From Nitrosarchaeum sp. (GTDB lineage Archaea > Thermoproteota > Nitrososphaeria > Nitrososphaerales > Nitrosopumilaceae): 64,000 bases of DNA. The notes under the pieces were generated by a model, which searched no databases, was not told the DNA's origin, and saw only the letters and a list, made by a program, of their open reading frames with translations. The DNA is taken from NCBI GenBank assembly GCA_023265135.1, contig JAHFUM010000001.1:251632-315631 (forward strand), read 5' to 3'. Made by a program: the position numbers and the translations under genes. Positions 23,845-32,483 of this stretch are shown piece by piece; position 1 is the first letter of the stretch, and the number at the start of each line of letters is the position of its first letter.

Positions 23845-24306
23845 TTGAGATATTTAAAATTGATACAAGGATTACAGTGCAATAAAGTTGAATCATTTAT
23901 TGATGATAGAGGATTTCTCTCACAAATATTGCCTGAAGGGGATGAATCATTTAACATCAAGCGAATTTACTCAACTGGAAATTTTTCCAAAGGAACAATC
24001 AGAGGATTTCATAAACACTCAAGGGAAAAAAAGGCATTTTTTGTAACTTCAGGTGTAGCAAAATTTGTTGTAGTAGATGATAGAAAAGAAAGTCCCACAT
24101 ACAAGCAAATCAATACTTTTGTTTTATCACAACTCAATCCATCAGTTTTAGTCGTTCCAACTGGAATTTACACAGGATGGATGTCTTTGGATGACAAAAC
24201 AGTGATCATTGGAATATCAACTGAATCATTTGACAAAAATAATCCAGACGATGAAAGATTGGATCCATTTACATACGGAGATGTCTGGGAGATCAAAAAT
24301 AGATGA
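23845..24306 (+). CDS. sugar 3,5-epimerase-like cupin (RmlC/WxcM-like)
   Basis: 153 residues from a TTG. Cupin fold with D-D-R-G-F-L-S-Q (about 21-28), G-T-I-R-G-F-H-K-H-S-R-E (50-61, His base) and V-P-T-G-I-Y-T-G-W-M (107-116), the pattern of dTDP-4-keto-sugar 3,5-epimerases and related isomerases. It acts on a nucleotide-linked 4-keto sugar. It overlaps the next gene by 4 bp and lies 24 bp after wecB. Confidence 0.82.
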   Translation: MRYLKLIQGLQCNKVESFIDDRGFLSQILPEGDESFNIKRIYSTGNFSKGTIRGFHKHSREKKAFFVTSGVAKFVVVDDRKESPTYKQINTFVLSQLNPSVLVVPTGIYTGWMSLDDKTVIIGISTESFDKNNPDDERLDPFTYGDVWEIKNR

Positions 24307-25295
24307 AGGTTCTACTTACAGGAGGTTCAGGATATCTAGGTTCTATACTTTCAAGGAAATTAATTGCAAAAGGACATAATGTTAGGATACTAGATAATTT
24401 TCTTTTTGGCGATAACTCAATTAAAGATATAAAAAATAACAAAAAAGTTGAGATTGTAGAAGGTGACATACGTGATCTGTCAGTTGTTGGAAAATCACTA
24501 AAAAACATAGACTCTGTAATTCACTTGGCTTCAATTGTTGGAACCCAATCAGCAGAATTGGATCCAAAAACGTCAATAGAGATCAATTTTATGGCAACAA
24601 GAAATATTGCTGAATTATGTAAAATATACAAAATCAAACAATTCATTTTTGCAAGTACTTGCTCAGTTTATGGTGCTCAACCTGATCAATTGATTGCTGA
24701 AAATTCTGAAGTCAATCCATTGGATTCGTATGGTCAATCAAAATTTCAGTCCGAACGTGCTATTTTACAAGCTTATGATTATCCTACAATTCTTCGATTA
24801 GGTACCTTGTTTGGTGCATCATATAGGATGCGATTTGATCTTGCAATTAATTTATTCATCGCACAGGCAATGAATAAAGAAAAAATTACAGTTTTTGGTG
24901 GTGACCAATGGAGACCGTTTTTGCACGTAGATGATGCAGCAGAGGCATTTAGTTTTGCACTAGAAAATAAAATGGAGGGAATCTATAACGTGATTTGGAA
25001 AAATCTCACAATCAGTCAAATGGCAAAGGATGTCAAAAAACTAATTCCAACTCAGATTGACATATCAAAAGATATTGTAGATAAAAGAGATTACAGAGTT
25101 ACAGGTGCAAAATTAGAAAAGTTTGGATTCAAGGCAGAAAAAGACATTCCATATGCAGTAAAAGAATTTAAAGAAAAAATACAAGATGATGTTAAAAACT
25201 ATACTGAGGAAAAATATAGCAACTACAAATCATTTTTCAATTCAAAATCACTTCAGCATAAAGTTTACACTCAGGGACCGATATTCAAACAATAG
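24303..25295 (+). CDS. NAD-dependent nucleotide-sugar epimerase/dehydratase
   Basis: 330 residues. Extended SDR: T-G-G-S-G-Y-L-G-S (6-14), D-N-F-L-F-G-D, V-E-G-D-I-R-D, H-L-A-S-I-V-G, the active-site S-T-C-S-V-Y-G and Y-G-Q-S-K (Tyr/Lys catalytic pair near 145-149), and R-P-F-L-H-V-D-D. The enzyme could be a 4-epimerase, 4,6-dehydratase or reductase on a nucleotide sugar. It is two bases from the next SDR gene and overlaps the preceding cupin gene, so co-transcription is likely. Confidence 0.88.
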   Translation: MKVLLTGGSGYLGSILSRKLIAKGHNVRILDNFLFGDNSIKDIKNNKKVEIVEGDIRDLSVVGKSLKNIDSVIHLASIVGTQSAELDPKTSIEINFMATRNIAELCKIYKIKQFIFASTCSVYGAQPDQLIAENSEVNPLDSYGQSKFQSERAILQAYDYPTILRLGTLFGASYRMRFDLAINLFIAQAMNKEKITVFGGDQWRPFLHVDDAAEAFSFALENKMEGIYNVIWKNLTISQMAKDVKKLIPTQIDISKDIVDKRDYRVTGAKLEKFGFKAEKDIPYAVKEFKEKIQDDVKNYTEEKYSNYKSFFNSKSLQHKVYTQGPIFKQ

Positions 25296-25297
25296 AC

Positions 25298-26023
25298 ATG
25301 ACAGTATTCATAACAGGCGGTGCAGGGGCATTAGGTACAGAACTAAAAAAGAAATATCCAAATGCATTAGCTCCAACCCATGAAGAATTAGATTTAGGAA
25401 ATAGAGAAGACGTGTTTAGATTTTTTAAAAACCATCCCGATATTGATGTGATTATTCATGCAGGTGCACTCACCGGAATTAGACCGTGTGAAGAAAATCA
25501 ACCTCTTGCATGGAAGACAAATGTGGAAGGTACTAGAAATCTTGTAGATGCTATTCTTGAATCAAAAAAGAAAATTCAATTCATCTATGTCAGTACTGCA
25601 TGTGTTTTTGATGGACATAGTGAAATGTATAAAGAAAGTTCCATTCCTTATCCTGAAAATTTCTATGCACTAACAAAATTAATTGGAGAAAGTGAAGTAC
25701 GAAAATTATCCGAGTTTCTTATTGCAAGAACTAACTTTGTAGCAAAAAAAAAATTCCCATATCCAAAAGCATTCACAGATAGGTATGGAACTTATCTATT
25801 TGCAGACGGTGTAGCTCAAGGAATACAAGATGTACAAAAAGAAAAACTTACAGGGATTGTACATATAGTTGGAGATGAGAAAATTTCAATTTATGAACTA
25901 GCAAAAATGACTACTCCTGATGTGCAACCCATGACAATAAAAGACTATTCGGGTCCAAAACTTACTATGGATATGAGTTTGGATACGGAAAGATGGAAAA
26001 AATACAAGATATCAAAAGACTAG
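25298..26023 (+). CDS. RmlD-like nucleotide-sugar reductase
   Basis: 241 residues. I-T-G-G-A-G-A-L-G-T (5-14), L-D-L-G-N-R-E-D-V, I-I-H-A-G-A-L-T (50-57), V-S-T-A-C-V-F-D-G and Y-A-L-T-K-L-I-G-E (Tyr/Lys pair) fit RmlD (dTDP-4-dehydrorhamnose reductase) and close relatives. With the cupin epimerase and epimerase/dehydratase it forms a set able to make a deoxy or rearranged sugar donor. Its stop codon abuts the stop of the convergent glycosyltransferase. Confidence 0.85.
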   Translation: MTVFITGGAGALGTELKKKYPNALAPTHEELDLGNREDVFRFFKNHPDIDVIIHAGALTGIRPCEENQPLAWKTNVEGTRNLVDAILESKKKIQFIYVSTACVFDGHSEMYKESSIPYPENFYALTKLIGESEVRKLSEFLIARTNFVAKKKFPYPKAFTDRYGTYLFADGVAQGIQDVQKEKLTGIVHIVGDEKISIYELAKMTTPDVQPMTIKDYSGPKLTMDMSLDTERWKKYKISKD

Positions 26024-27100
26024 TTATTTTATTTCTTCAATTATCTGTAAAATAGATTTCTGAAAATGATCCTGAGAAAATTTTTCAGTTAGCTCTTGAA
26101 GTGGTTTTTTGAGATAATCAAACTCCCCACTTATTGCTCTCTGGATTTTATTTTTAGCATCATTATTGTCATTTTCTTTATACCGTAACTCTTCAAACGG
26201 AACAGTCTCTTTGTGAGCAGAATTATCTGGTACTATCGGAATGCAACCTGCTGCAATGCTTTCAACAACGGAGATACCAAAAGTTTCACTGGAGCAATGA
26301 AAATACACTTTTGCCTTGTTTACTGTGTTGACTAGTTCGTTTCTTGATATGTTTTTTAGCAGATTGATATTCTTGATATTTTCTTTTTTTATCTTGGAAT
26401 CAAGTTTATCATAGTACAGTATGTTGGATTTTGTCTTTGTGTTGCCAATAATATCGTATTTACAGTTAATCTCTTTCATGACATTGATTCCAAACTCCAA
26501 GTTTTTCTCCTCTGAGAATCGCCCTATAGTTACAATTCTGTCTTCTTTATTTTTAGGAGAGAATTCAGTCAGATTAACTGGCGGATAGACAATCTCAGAA
26601 TCTTTTCCAAATTTTGATTTAATGGAATCATGCACATACTTGGAATTGCTGACAGGGTGTATTCTTTTATCCCCTATGTTTTCAATAAATTTTTTTATCA
26701 TGCTATAGTATGATTTGTAGTATAACGACCACAGTCCCTTGTATTTGGTAGCAGTATTTTCCAATTCATTAGCAAAGTCACTATGACAGTATACAATTAT
26801 TTTCTGACTTGGATTTACAGGAATGCCAAGACCACCTGAAGCCTGAATTAAAAGATCTTCATTTTTTGCTTTTGAAATTAAATTGGATTCCATCGCACGT
26901 TGATACAATCCAAAAGATGGAATAGAAATTGGTAGTACTGATTTGATTTTGATTTTATTTGATTTGATTGTGGGTTTTGAAAATGTATACAATGTAACTG
27001 CATGTTTGCTATTTTCTAGTACATCAAGAATTGCGTGTAATGTTTTTTCTGTTCCTCCACCTCCACCTACAAAACCATGAATTACACCAATATTCAACAA
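26024..27100 (-). CDS. family 4 glycosyltransferase
   Basis: 358 residues. GT-B fold with G-G-G-G-G-T-E-K-T near the start (glycine-rich acceptor loop), V-Y-P-P-V-N-L-T-E-F, I-V-T-I-G-R-F-S-E-E-K-N (the GT4 nucleotide-sugar domain opening) and C-S-S-E-T-F-G-I-S-V-V-E-S-I-A-A-G-C-I-P (E-x7-E motif). It resembles ALG11-type mannosyltransferases in the C-terminal half. It closes the glycan island on its right side and likely transfers a sugar from GDP or UDP to a lipid-linked glycan. Confidence 0.88.
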   Translation of the reverse strand: MLNIGVIHGFVGGGGGTEKTLHAILDVLENSKHAVTLYTFSKPTIKSNKIKIKSVLPISIPSFGLYQRAMESNLISKAKNEDLLIQASGGLGIPVNPSQKIIVYCHSDFANELENTATKYKGLWSLYYKSYYSMIKKFIENIGDKRIHPVSNSKYVHDSIKSKFGKDSEIVYPPVNLTEFSPKNKEDRIVTIGRFSEEKNLEFGINVMKEINCKYDIIGNTKTKSNILYYDKLDSKIKKENIKNINLLKNISRNELVNTVNKAKVYFHCSSETFGISVVESIAAGCIPIVPDNSAHKETVPFEELRYKENDNNDAKNKIQRAISGEFDYLKKPLQELTEKFSQDHFQKSILQIIEEIK

Positions 27101-27152
27101 ATGTGAAAAATAAAATGGATCTTAAAAGGTATTAGTTAAATTCACAAAAATT

Positions 27153-28817
27153 TTACATTGTTGCTTGTGCGGCATCATGGAACATCTGACTTTTTGCACA
27201 GCCAGCAGCAAGCTCATCGCCTGCTCCACGTCTCATTAATCCTCTATACAGACCATCTTCCAATTTGACTCCTTCTCTTTGCTCCCATTCCTCTACAGTG
27301 ATGGAATATTTCTTTTGAATTCTGTCTCTGTACCATTCTGGAATTACATTAAATGCACAGAATGGAACAATTCTAAGGTCTGGAGTCAAATAATGGATAT
27401 CACATCTTTGTAATCTTTCTAAATCTTCGTTGTATTTGTCCTGGAAGTGCATCATGCCAAGGAACAATCCCTTAACATGCCATGAACCAACTGAGTCAAA
27501 TGATCTCTTCATGAGTATGTTACCAAACATTCTTGCCAAGTCTAATCCGGCTGGTTGTTTCTTTGTATCAACAAAGCCCTTTAGTTTTCTGACAACTTCT
27601 AACATTGTAAAGTATTTGTTTTTACCAGAACGAATCTCTTCTGCTTTGTCTTCAAATAGTTCAAGCATTCCTTGAATATCACAGAATTTAGTTAATGGAA
27701 CAAATTTCTTTGTCTCTGCATCCTCAAAGACGTATGTTCCTGCACCACAAGCAAAGTGGATAGACAGTTCATACTTTGGTTTGCTAGAGAATGCCTCAAT
27801 TACATTGGTTAGGGGCATGCAACTTGGTACTGGGAACCAGTCATCAACAGTTACCTCACCATTTGTCTGCTCTTCAATTCGTTGAATGCAATCTGGAACT
27901 GTAATTCTGTATTTTTCACGTTCTCCTTTACCCATTCTTCCAGTTAGTGACACTGGTTGAAAGTTAACAGCGTGAACTACATCCATGTTCTTTTGTGCAT
28001 ATCTAATAATTCCACCTAGTTCATGGTCGTTAATTGATTTGATTACCGTTGGGACAAATACTACAGTAGTACCGGTTTTTCTGCAGCTGTCAAGTGCATA
28101 TGGAATCTCCCAGTGATTCTTTGGATTTGTTCTTGCAGTTACACCGTCAAAGGAAAGATACAAGTTGTTACATCCAGCTAGTCTTACTTCTCTTGCAGCT
28201 TCTGGATCCATTGCATGTCTGATACCATTGGTATTCATCTGGACATGATCAACGCCTTCTTCTTTCATTATTTTGATAACATCAGCAATGTCTTCTCTGA
28301 GCATTGGTTCACCACCAGTAATCTGAATAGAGTTACCTGGAATTGGTCTTTCAGCTTTTAGAGTTTTCATCATTCCTCTTACTTGGGTATGGTCTGGCTC
28401 GTACATGTAAGCACCTTCAAGACCTTTCTTTACATAGAAAAAGCAATACCAGCATGTTAAATCACATCTATTAGTTACAATCATGTTTGCCAGTCCACTA
28501 TGAGATAGGTGATTTGAACATAATCCACAGTTATTTGGACAAGAACATTTGTCAATCATTACGTTTGGAGCATGTGCACCTTTTCCATCCATCCAGTATG
28601 TACTGAATTTCTTGTACATTTGATAAGAACCAAAGTATAACTCCTCACATTCACCGTGAGTTGGACAAATCTTTGACATGTAGACTTTATCGTCTCTCTC
28701 AAATACTTCGGCATCTAAGATCATGTTACAATCAGGACAGATGCTTTGAGTGAACCTAATGGTGGATTTCTTTCCTAGACTCTTAGTTGATTGATTGGAA
28801 ATCTGAATTAATGCCAT
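27153..28817 (-). CDS. radical SAM protein of the tetraether lipid synthase (Tes) type
   Basis: 554 residues from an ATG at 28817. Cys pairs at 27/30 and 51/57, a second cluster C-S-C-P-N-N-C-G-L-C (91-100), then the radical SAM C-x3-C-x2-C (Cys118, 122, 125) in R-C-D-L-T-C-W-Y-C-F. I-Q-I-T-G-G-E-P is the SAM-binding G-G-E-P, and Q-R-C-D-I-H-Y-L-T-P-D-L-R-I-V-P-F-C-A-F-N lies near the C-terminus. This matches the Tes/MJ0619 group, which joins two archaeol chains to form GDGT membrane lipids with extra Fe-S clusters. A frame of 15 more codons reaches 28862, beyond the TATA box. Confidence 0.85.
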   Translation of the reverse strand: MALIQISNQSTKSLGKKSTIRFTQSICPDCNMILDAEVFERDDKVYMSKICPTHGECEELYFGSYQMYKKFSTYWMDGKGAHAPNVMIDKCSCPNNCGLCSNHLSHSGLANMIVTNRCDLTCWYCFFYVKKGLEGAYMYEPDHTQVRGMMKTLKAERPIPGNSIQITGGEPMLREDIADVIKIMKEEGVDHVQMNTNGIRHAMDPEAAREVRLAGCNNLYLSFDGVTARTNPKNHWEIPYALDSCRKTGTTVVFVPTVIKSINDHELGGIIRYAQKNMDVVHAVNFQPVSLTGRMGKGEREKYRITVPDCIQRIEEQTNGEVTVDDWFPVPSCMPLTNVIEAFSSKPKYELSIHFACGAGTYVFEDAETKKFVPLTKFCDIQGMLELFEDKAEEIRSGKNKYFTMLEVVRKLKGFVDTKKQPAGLDLARMFGNILMKRSFDSVGSWHVKGLFLGMMHFQDKYNEDLERLQRCDIHYLTPDLRIVPFCAFNVIPEWYRDRIQKKYSITVEEWEQREGVKLEDGLYRGLMRRGAGDELAAGCAKSQMFHDAAQATM

Positions 28818-28843
28818 GACTATTATAGGAATTTTTCCGGAAT

Positions 28844-28853
28844 GGTATATAAT
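28844..28853 (-). promoter_or_regulatory. TATA box of the Tes-like gene
   Basis: The minus strand reads ATTATATACC here, about 30 bp before the ATG at 28817, so a start at 28862 would lie upstream of the promoter. The 28818-28894 gap is shared with the divergent TrmB-type regulator and also holds a TTCCGGAA palindrome. Confidence 0.55.
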
Positions 28854-28894
28854 GCATTTCACACTTGCCCCCGTGTGGAATTTAGGAATCAGGC

Positions 28895-29701
28895 ATGTCT
28901 GATTTAAATATCAAAACTGATCGACTAGATCGCATGAACATATCTGACAAGACAAGAAAGGCTCTAGAAAAAATTGGCCTTACCAGCTATGAAATTAGGA
29001 CATTTTCCTCATTGCTTAAAACAGGTGAGTTAACAGCATCTGATCTTAGTCAAAAATCAGGAGTCCCTTATTCAAAGATCTATGAGGTGCTAGGAACATT
29101 GGAAGAAAAAGGATGGATTGGCTCTGATGATTCAAGACCGACAAAATATTTTGCAAAATCTCCATCTACAGGGTTGGAAACGACAAAACAGAAGATGGAA
29201 AATGATTTCTCACAAAATCAAACCATTATTCTAAATGAATTGGTACCATTGTATGAAAAAAGTGGAACAAGTGAAAGACCAGACATATGGGTACTATCAG
29301 GTGCAATAAACATCGCTTCAAAAATTTTGGAGATGGTTGAATCTTGCAGAAATGAAGTGATGATTGCATTGCCAGAAGCTGGACAGGAACTAGTCAGACA
29401 GGCATTACCAAAACTTCGATCACTGCATGATAAAGGCGTAGAGATCACAATACTAACTTCAGATAAAATGGACAAAGAGTCACTAAAGGCAATAAGCAGA
29501 GTTGCAACCGTAAAAATCAAAAAAGGACTCTTTGGAGGAGGGATAATTTCAGATAAACGATATGTTGTGATTTTGTTGGGTCCAGAAATGGGAGAGATGA
29601 ACACATCGGATTTAGTTGCAATTTGGGCAGATCATGCAGGACTAGCCGGATTTGCACGACAATACTTTGAATATTTATTAAAAGATTCAAAGGTGATATG
29701 A
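28895..29701 (+). CDS. TrmB-family transcriptional regulator
   Basis: 268 residues. The N-terminal winged helix (about 20-90) has L-E-K-I-G-L-T-S-Y-E-I-R, L-T-A-S-D-L-S-Q-K-S-G-V-P-Y-S-K-I-Y-E-V-L and a wing with P-T-K-Y-F, the normal TrmB opening. Residues 120-268 form the TrmB effector domain. Such proteins respond to sugars or other ligands. It is divergent from the Tes-like gene and could regulate it; it is followed after one base by a DtxR-type regulator. Confidence 0.87.
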   Translation: MSDLNIKTDRLDRMNISDKTRKALEKIGLTSYEIRTFSSLLKTGELTASDLSQKSGVPYSKIYEVLGTLEEKGWIGSDDSRPTKYFAKSPSTGLETTKQKMENDFSQNQTIILNELVPLYEKSGTSERPDIWVLSGAINIASKILEMVESCRNEVMIALPEAGQELVRQALPKLRSLHDKGVEITILTSDKMDKESLKAISRVATVKIKKGLFGGGIISDKRYVVILLGPEMGEMNTSDLVAIWADHAGLAGFARQYFEYLLKDSKVI

Positions 29702-29702
29702 T

Positions 29703-30161
29703 ATGGACGCAATAAATGATGAAAATGATGAAACTCTTTTTGTAGGAACTGCTGAAGCTGAGCATGTTGAAATGTATCTAAAGGCAATTTGGCACATTAA
29801 AGAAAGAGGAGAAGATGTCAAAATCAGTACAATTGCAAAAATGCTCAATGTAAGACAACCAAGCGTTGTACAAATGCTCAAAAAATTAAATGAGAAAAAT
29901 CTTGTAAACTATAACAAAGCAGGCGTAACTCTCACTCAAGATGGAGAGAGAATTGGTTCTAGCATGATGAGAAATAGTAGATTGTTGGAAGTTTTGATGG
30001 ATAGCGCATTAAAAGTTGCAATTGACGAAGAGATGGTATGTGGAATTGAACATCATATGAATAAGCAATTTACCGATGCACTTTGCACCATGCTAAAGCA
30101 TCCGAGAAAATGTCCCCATGAACACGAGATTCCAATGGGCGAATGTTGTAAATCAGCTTAA
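29703..30161 (+). CDS. DtxR/MntR-family metal-responsive regulator
   Basis: 152 residues. Helix-turn-helix near 40-75 (I-S-T-I-A-K-M-L-N-V-R-Q-P-S-V-V-Q-M-L-K-K-L), then a dimerisation/metal-binding half with C-G-I-E-H-H-M-N (the E-H-H metal ligand cluster of MntR/DtxR) and C-P-H-E-H-E-I-P-M-G-E-C at the end. No SH3-like domain is present, as in MntR. It probably binds Mn2+ or Fe2+ and represses metal uptake. It is one base downstream of the TrmB gene. Confidence 0.88.
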   Translation: MDAINDENDETLFVGTAEAEHVEMYLKAIWHIKERGEDVKISTIAKMLNVRQPSVVQMLKKLNEKNLVNYNKAGVTLTQDGERIGSSMMRNSRLLEVLMDSALKVAIDEEMVCGIEHHMNKQFTDALCTMLKHPRKCPHEHEIPMGECCKSA

Positions 30162-30194
30162 AAATAAATTTTCTCAATTCAAATGATCCCAAAG

Positions 30195-30202
30195 GATATA
30201 TC
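30195..30202 (+). promoter_or_regulatory. TATA box of the small zinc-ribbon gene
   Basis: GATATATC-type box centred about 26 bp before the ATG at 30224. An earlier in-frame TTG at 30206 is only about 8 bp downstream of the box and so cannot be the main start. Confidence 0.6.
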
Positions 30203-30223
30203 GTATTGAAAGTTATATCATAC

Positions 30224-30388
30224 ATGGCATGCTTTTGTGGCTGTGAAAGTTGGCAAAAAAATGAAGATGGATTCAGAGTAGCTTGTGTAAAATGTGGTCA
30301 TGGACCTCAAAATCACGATGAAGAATTCAGAGCTTCTGCAAGAAAGAATGAATCACAAAGTCAGAAACGCGATGCAGATTTTGGATAA
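30224..30388 (+). CDS. small zinc-ribbon protein (54 aa)
   Basis: 54 residues. M-A-C-F-C-G-C-E at the N-terminus and C-V-K-C-G-H-G (about 22-28) give a C-x-C-x-C ... C-x2-C set able to bind zinc, followed by an acidic-to-basic charged tail (E-E-F-R-A-S-A-R-K-N). The ATG at 30224 is preferred to a TTG 18 bases earlier because the TATA box is spaced for it. The function is unknown. It is convergent with the YjbQ gene, separated by one base. Confidence 0.65.
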   Translation: MACFCGCESWQKNEDGFRVACVKCGHGPQNHDEEFRASARKNESQSQKRDADFG

Positions 30389-30389
30389 A

Positions 30390-30809
30390 TTATTCACCAA
30401 TAATTTTTACTAAAATTCTTTTTGGTCTTTGTCCGTCGAATTCTCCATAGAAAATTTGCTCCCATGGACCAAAATCCAATTTGCCACCAGTAATAGCAAC
30501 AACAACTTCTCTTCCCATTACTTGTCGTTTTAGATGAGCATCTGCATTATCTTCGCCTGTTTTGTTGTGTTCATATTGATCAATTGGTTCATGCGGTGCA
30601 AGTGTTTCTAACCATTTTTCATAATCATGATGTAACCCACTTTCATTATCATTAATGAAAACACTTGCAGTGATATGCATTGCATTTACAAGACAAAGTC
30701 CTTCTTGGACTTTACTTTTGAGAACTAATTTTCTTATGTCAGGAGTAATATTGAGAAAAGCTCTCCGTGTTTTTACATTATAGGTAAGATATTCGGTGAA
30801 GGATTTCAT
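30390..30809 (-). CDS. YjbQ/UPF0047 family protein
   Basis: 139 residues from an ATG at 30809. The YjbQ fold shows [18 protein letters not shown] (His cluster), [11 protein letters not shown] and [13 protein letters not shown] near the end. Members have weak thiamin-phosphate synthase activity, but the physiological role is unclear. The frame extends to 30878; that extension runs through the C/D sRNA candidate and has no family character, and a TTTTTATG box at 30834-30841 fits the shorter start. Confidence 0.88.
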   Translation of the reverse strand: MKSFTEYLTYNVKTRRAFLNITPDIRKLVLKSKVQEGLCLVNAMHITASVFINDNESGLHHDYEKWLETLAPHEPIDQYEHNKTGEDNADAHLKRQVMGREVVVAITGGKLDFGPWEQIFYGEFDGQRPKRILVKIIGE

Positions 30810-30846
30810 GATGTGAAATATCATGTCTGTCATAAAAATTCTAAGA

Positions 30847-30906
30847 GCAGGCTCAGAACTCAAGATCCTCATCATCAATCAAAGGGATGGGGTCATCACT
30901 GCCCGC
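30847..30906 (-). ncRNA. candidate C/D box sRNA (60 nt)
   Basis: Reading the minus strand: terminal stem GCGGGC/GCCTGC (six pairs, one G-U), C box GTGATGA (30893-30899), 10-nt spacer, D' box TTGA (30879-30882), C' box ATGATGA (30869-30875), 12-nt spacer, D box CTGA (30853-30856). Order, box sequences, both spacer lengths and overall size are what archaeal 2'-O-methylation guide RNAs show. The guides lie in CCCCATCCCT (before D') and GGATCTTGAGTT (before D). It sits upstream of the YjbQ gene on the same strand. Targets were not assigned. Confidence 0.78.
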
Positions 30907-30924
30907 AAGGCATAATTCGTGCGG

Positions 30925-31398
30925 ATGCCTATTGAGTCTTTCAAGAAGCTTGATAAATGGCGAATTATTGATTCATTCAAAATGGTTGCAATTGATACTC
31001 CAGCATCATTGGAAAGTTTTAGAAGATTCGTAATTGGCAGTACGTGTCGCTCTTATGCTCCAAGAAGTTATTTGGAAGATTCAGAGGTATTTGCAGAAAG
31101 AGAAGATAGTTTGGGTTCAATATACGTGGAAGCAGCAGACAAGGTCACTCTAAAAAAAGTAAGAGATATCACATTTGTTAATGCAAGAGATATTCTTGGA
31201 ATTATCTATAATTCAAAGAGTGGAAATACTGCATTAAAGTGGCGTCAAATAAGAAAAAATAATGGAAAGGTATTAGGTGAAGCATCTGCAAATTCTCTAA
31301 CAAATTTGGCTGAGTCAGGTGTTCTTACTTTGGATTGGGTTGAAAATTATCTCAAGAAAAAAACTGAAGAGACAAAAACTGGCGAAGTTACAAGCTAA
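30925..31398 (+). CDS. conserved-looking protein of unknown function (157 aa)
   Basis: A soluble, mixed alpha/beta protein beginning M-P-I-E-S-F-K-K-L-D-K-W, with F-V-I-G-S-T-C-R-S-Y-A-P-R-S-Y (about 35-50), an acidic middle and a charged C-terminal tail. A GTG six bases earlier is an alternative start. It lies 32 bp before the aPelota gene on the same strand and probably shares its transcript. I do not recognise the family. Confidence 0.65.
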   Translation: MPIESFKKLDKWRIIDSFKMVAIDTPASLESFRRFVIGSTCRSYAPRSYLEDSEVFAEREDSLGSIYVEAADKVTLKKVRDITFVNARDILGIIYNSKSGNTALKWRQIRKNNGKVLGEASANSLTNLAESGVLTLDWVENYLKKKTEETKTGEVTS

Positions 31399-31430
31399 AC
31401 CCTTTAGTTTCTGTTAATTAGAATAACATT

Positions 31431-32483
31431 ATGATTACAAAAATAATTGATGAGAATTCCATTTCTGTAATGCCAGAAGATTCCGACGATCTATTGAATT
31501 TGCGCCGTATAATTAAAGAAGGTGACAGAATAGTGGGAGATACAACTAGAGTAATCAAATTAGAAAAAGATTATGCAAGACCTGACAAAGGAGAAAGAAT
31601 CAGAGTAAGAATTGCACTGAATGTAGAAAAAATATCATTAGACGATGTTTTAGATAGATTAAGAATTGGAGGCATAATTTTAGAATCAAGTAATGAGTCT
31701 GTGCCTCACGGCTCACATCATTCATTTATTCTTAAAGTAAATGATGGTATTACAATTACAAAAAAAAAATGGTTGACAATTGAGAAAAATCTAATCGAAT
31801 CAAACAACAAACAAATGGGTTTTGTGTTAGTCGCAATTGATACTGGTGATTGTGGTGTTGCAAGACTAAGGGGAACCCATTTGGAATTTATTCCAAATAT
31901 CTATTCAGGCTCAGGAGGAAAGAGATACAAAACAAATTTCAATATTGAAAAATTCTTTGAGCAAATTCAACAAGCAGTATTTTCTGTAGTTAAAGAAACA
32001 GACTCTATTATTATTTTTGGACCAGGAGAAACAAAGAAAAGATTTTCCAATTTTCTGCAAAAATCCCAAAATGCTCAAAAATTTAAAATTCAGGTTGCAG
32101 AAGGAATTGATTCAGGGGGGGAAGATGGAATCTACGTATTTACAAAATCTCAAACTATGAAGGAAATAATGTCTGAGAGCAAACTGGCCAAAGTGTCTTC
32201 TGTAATTGATGAGATTATGCTAAGAGTAAACAAAAAAAGCAGAAAATTTACCATGGGATTTGAGGAAACACTCAAAGCAAATCAATATGGTGCCGTTGAG
32301 TTACTTGTTTTTTCAGATAAGGCAATTCAAACAAATGACGAAAAAAAAATCATAGAACTTCTTAATGATGCAGAAACTAAGGGGGTAAAAACTTACAGTG
32401 TAGATTCATCAACAGATATTGGTCTAAGAGTAACTGGGTTAGGAGGAATAGTTTCCTTGCTACGTTATGCCATAGAATCCTAA
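31431..32483 (+). CDS. pelA: mRNA surveillance protein aPelota (Dom34)
   Basis: 350 residues. The N-terminal Sm-like domain has D-L-L-N-L-R-R-I-I-K-E-G-D-R-I (20-34) and R-I-R-V-R-I-A-L-N-V-E; the central domain has F-V-L-V-A-I-D-T-G-D-C-G-V-A-R-L (about 128-143) and G-P-G-E-T-K; the C-terminal domain matches the eRF1 fold with A-V-E-L-L-V-F-S-D-K. It frees stalled ribosomes together with aABCE1. The absence of a G-G-Q motif distinguishes it from aRF1. The 3' end overlaps convergent cutA by 4 bp. Confidence 0.92.
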   Translation: MITKIIDENSISVMPEDSDDLLNLRRIIKEGDRIVGDTTRVIKLEKDYARPDKGERIRVRIALNVEKISLDDVLDRLRIGGIILESSNESVPHGSHHSFILKVNDGITITKKKWLTIEKNLIESNNKQMGFVLVAIDTGDCGVARLRGTHLEFIPNIYSGSGGKRYKTNFNIEKFFEQIQQAVFSVVKETDSIIIFGPGETKKRFSNFLQKSQNAQKFKIQVAEGIDSGGEDGIYVFTKSQTMKEIMSESKLAKVSSVIDEIMLRVNKKSRKFTMGFEETLKANQYGAVELLVFSDKAIQTNDEKKIIELLNDAETKGVKTYSVDSSTDIGLRVTGLGGIVSLLRYAIES

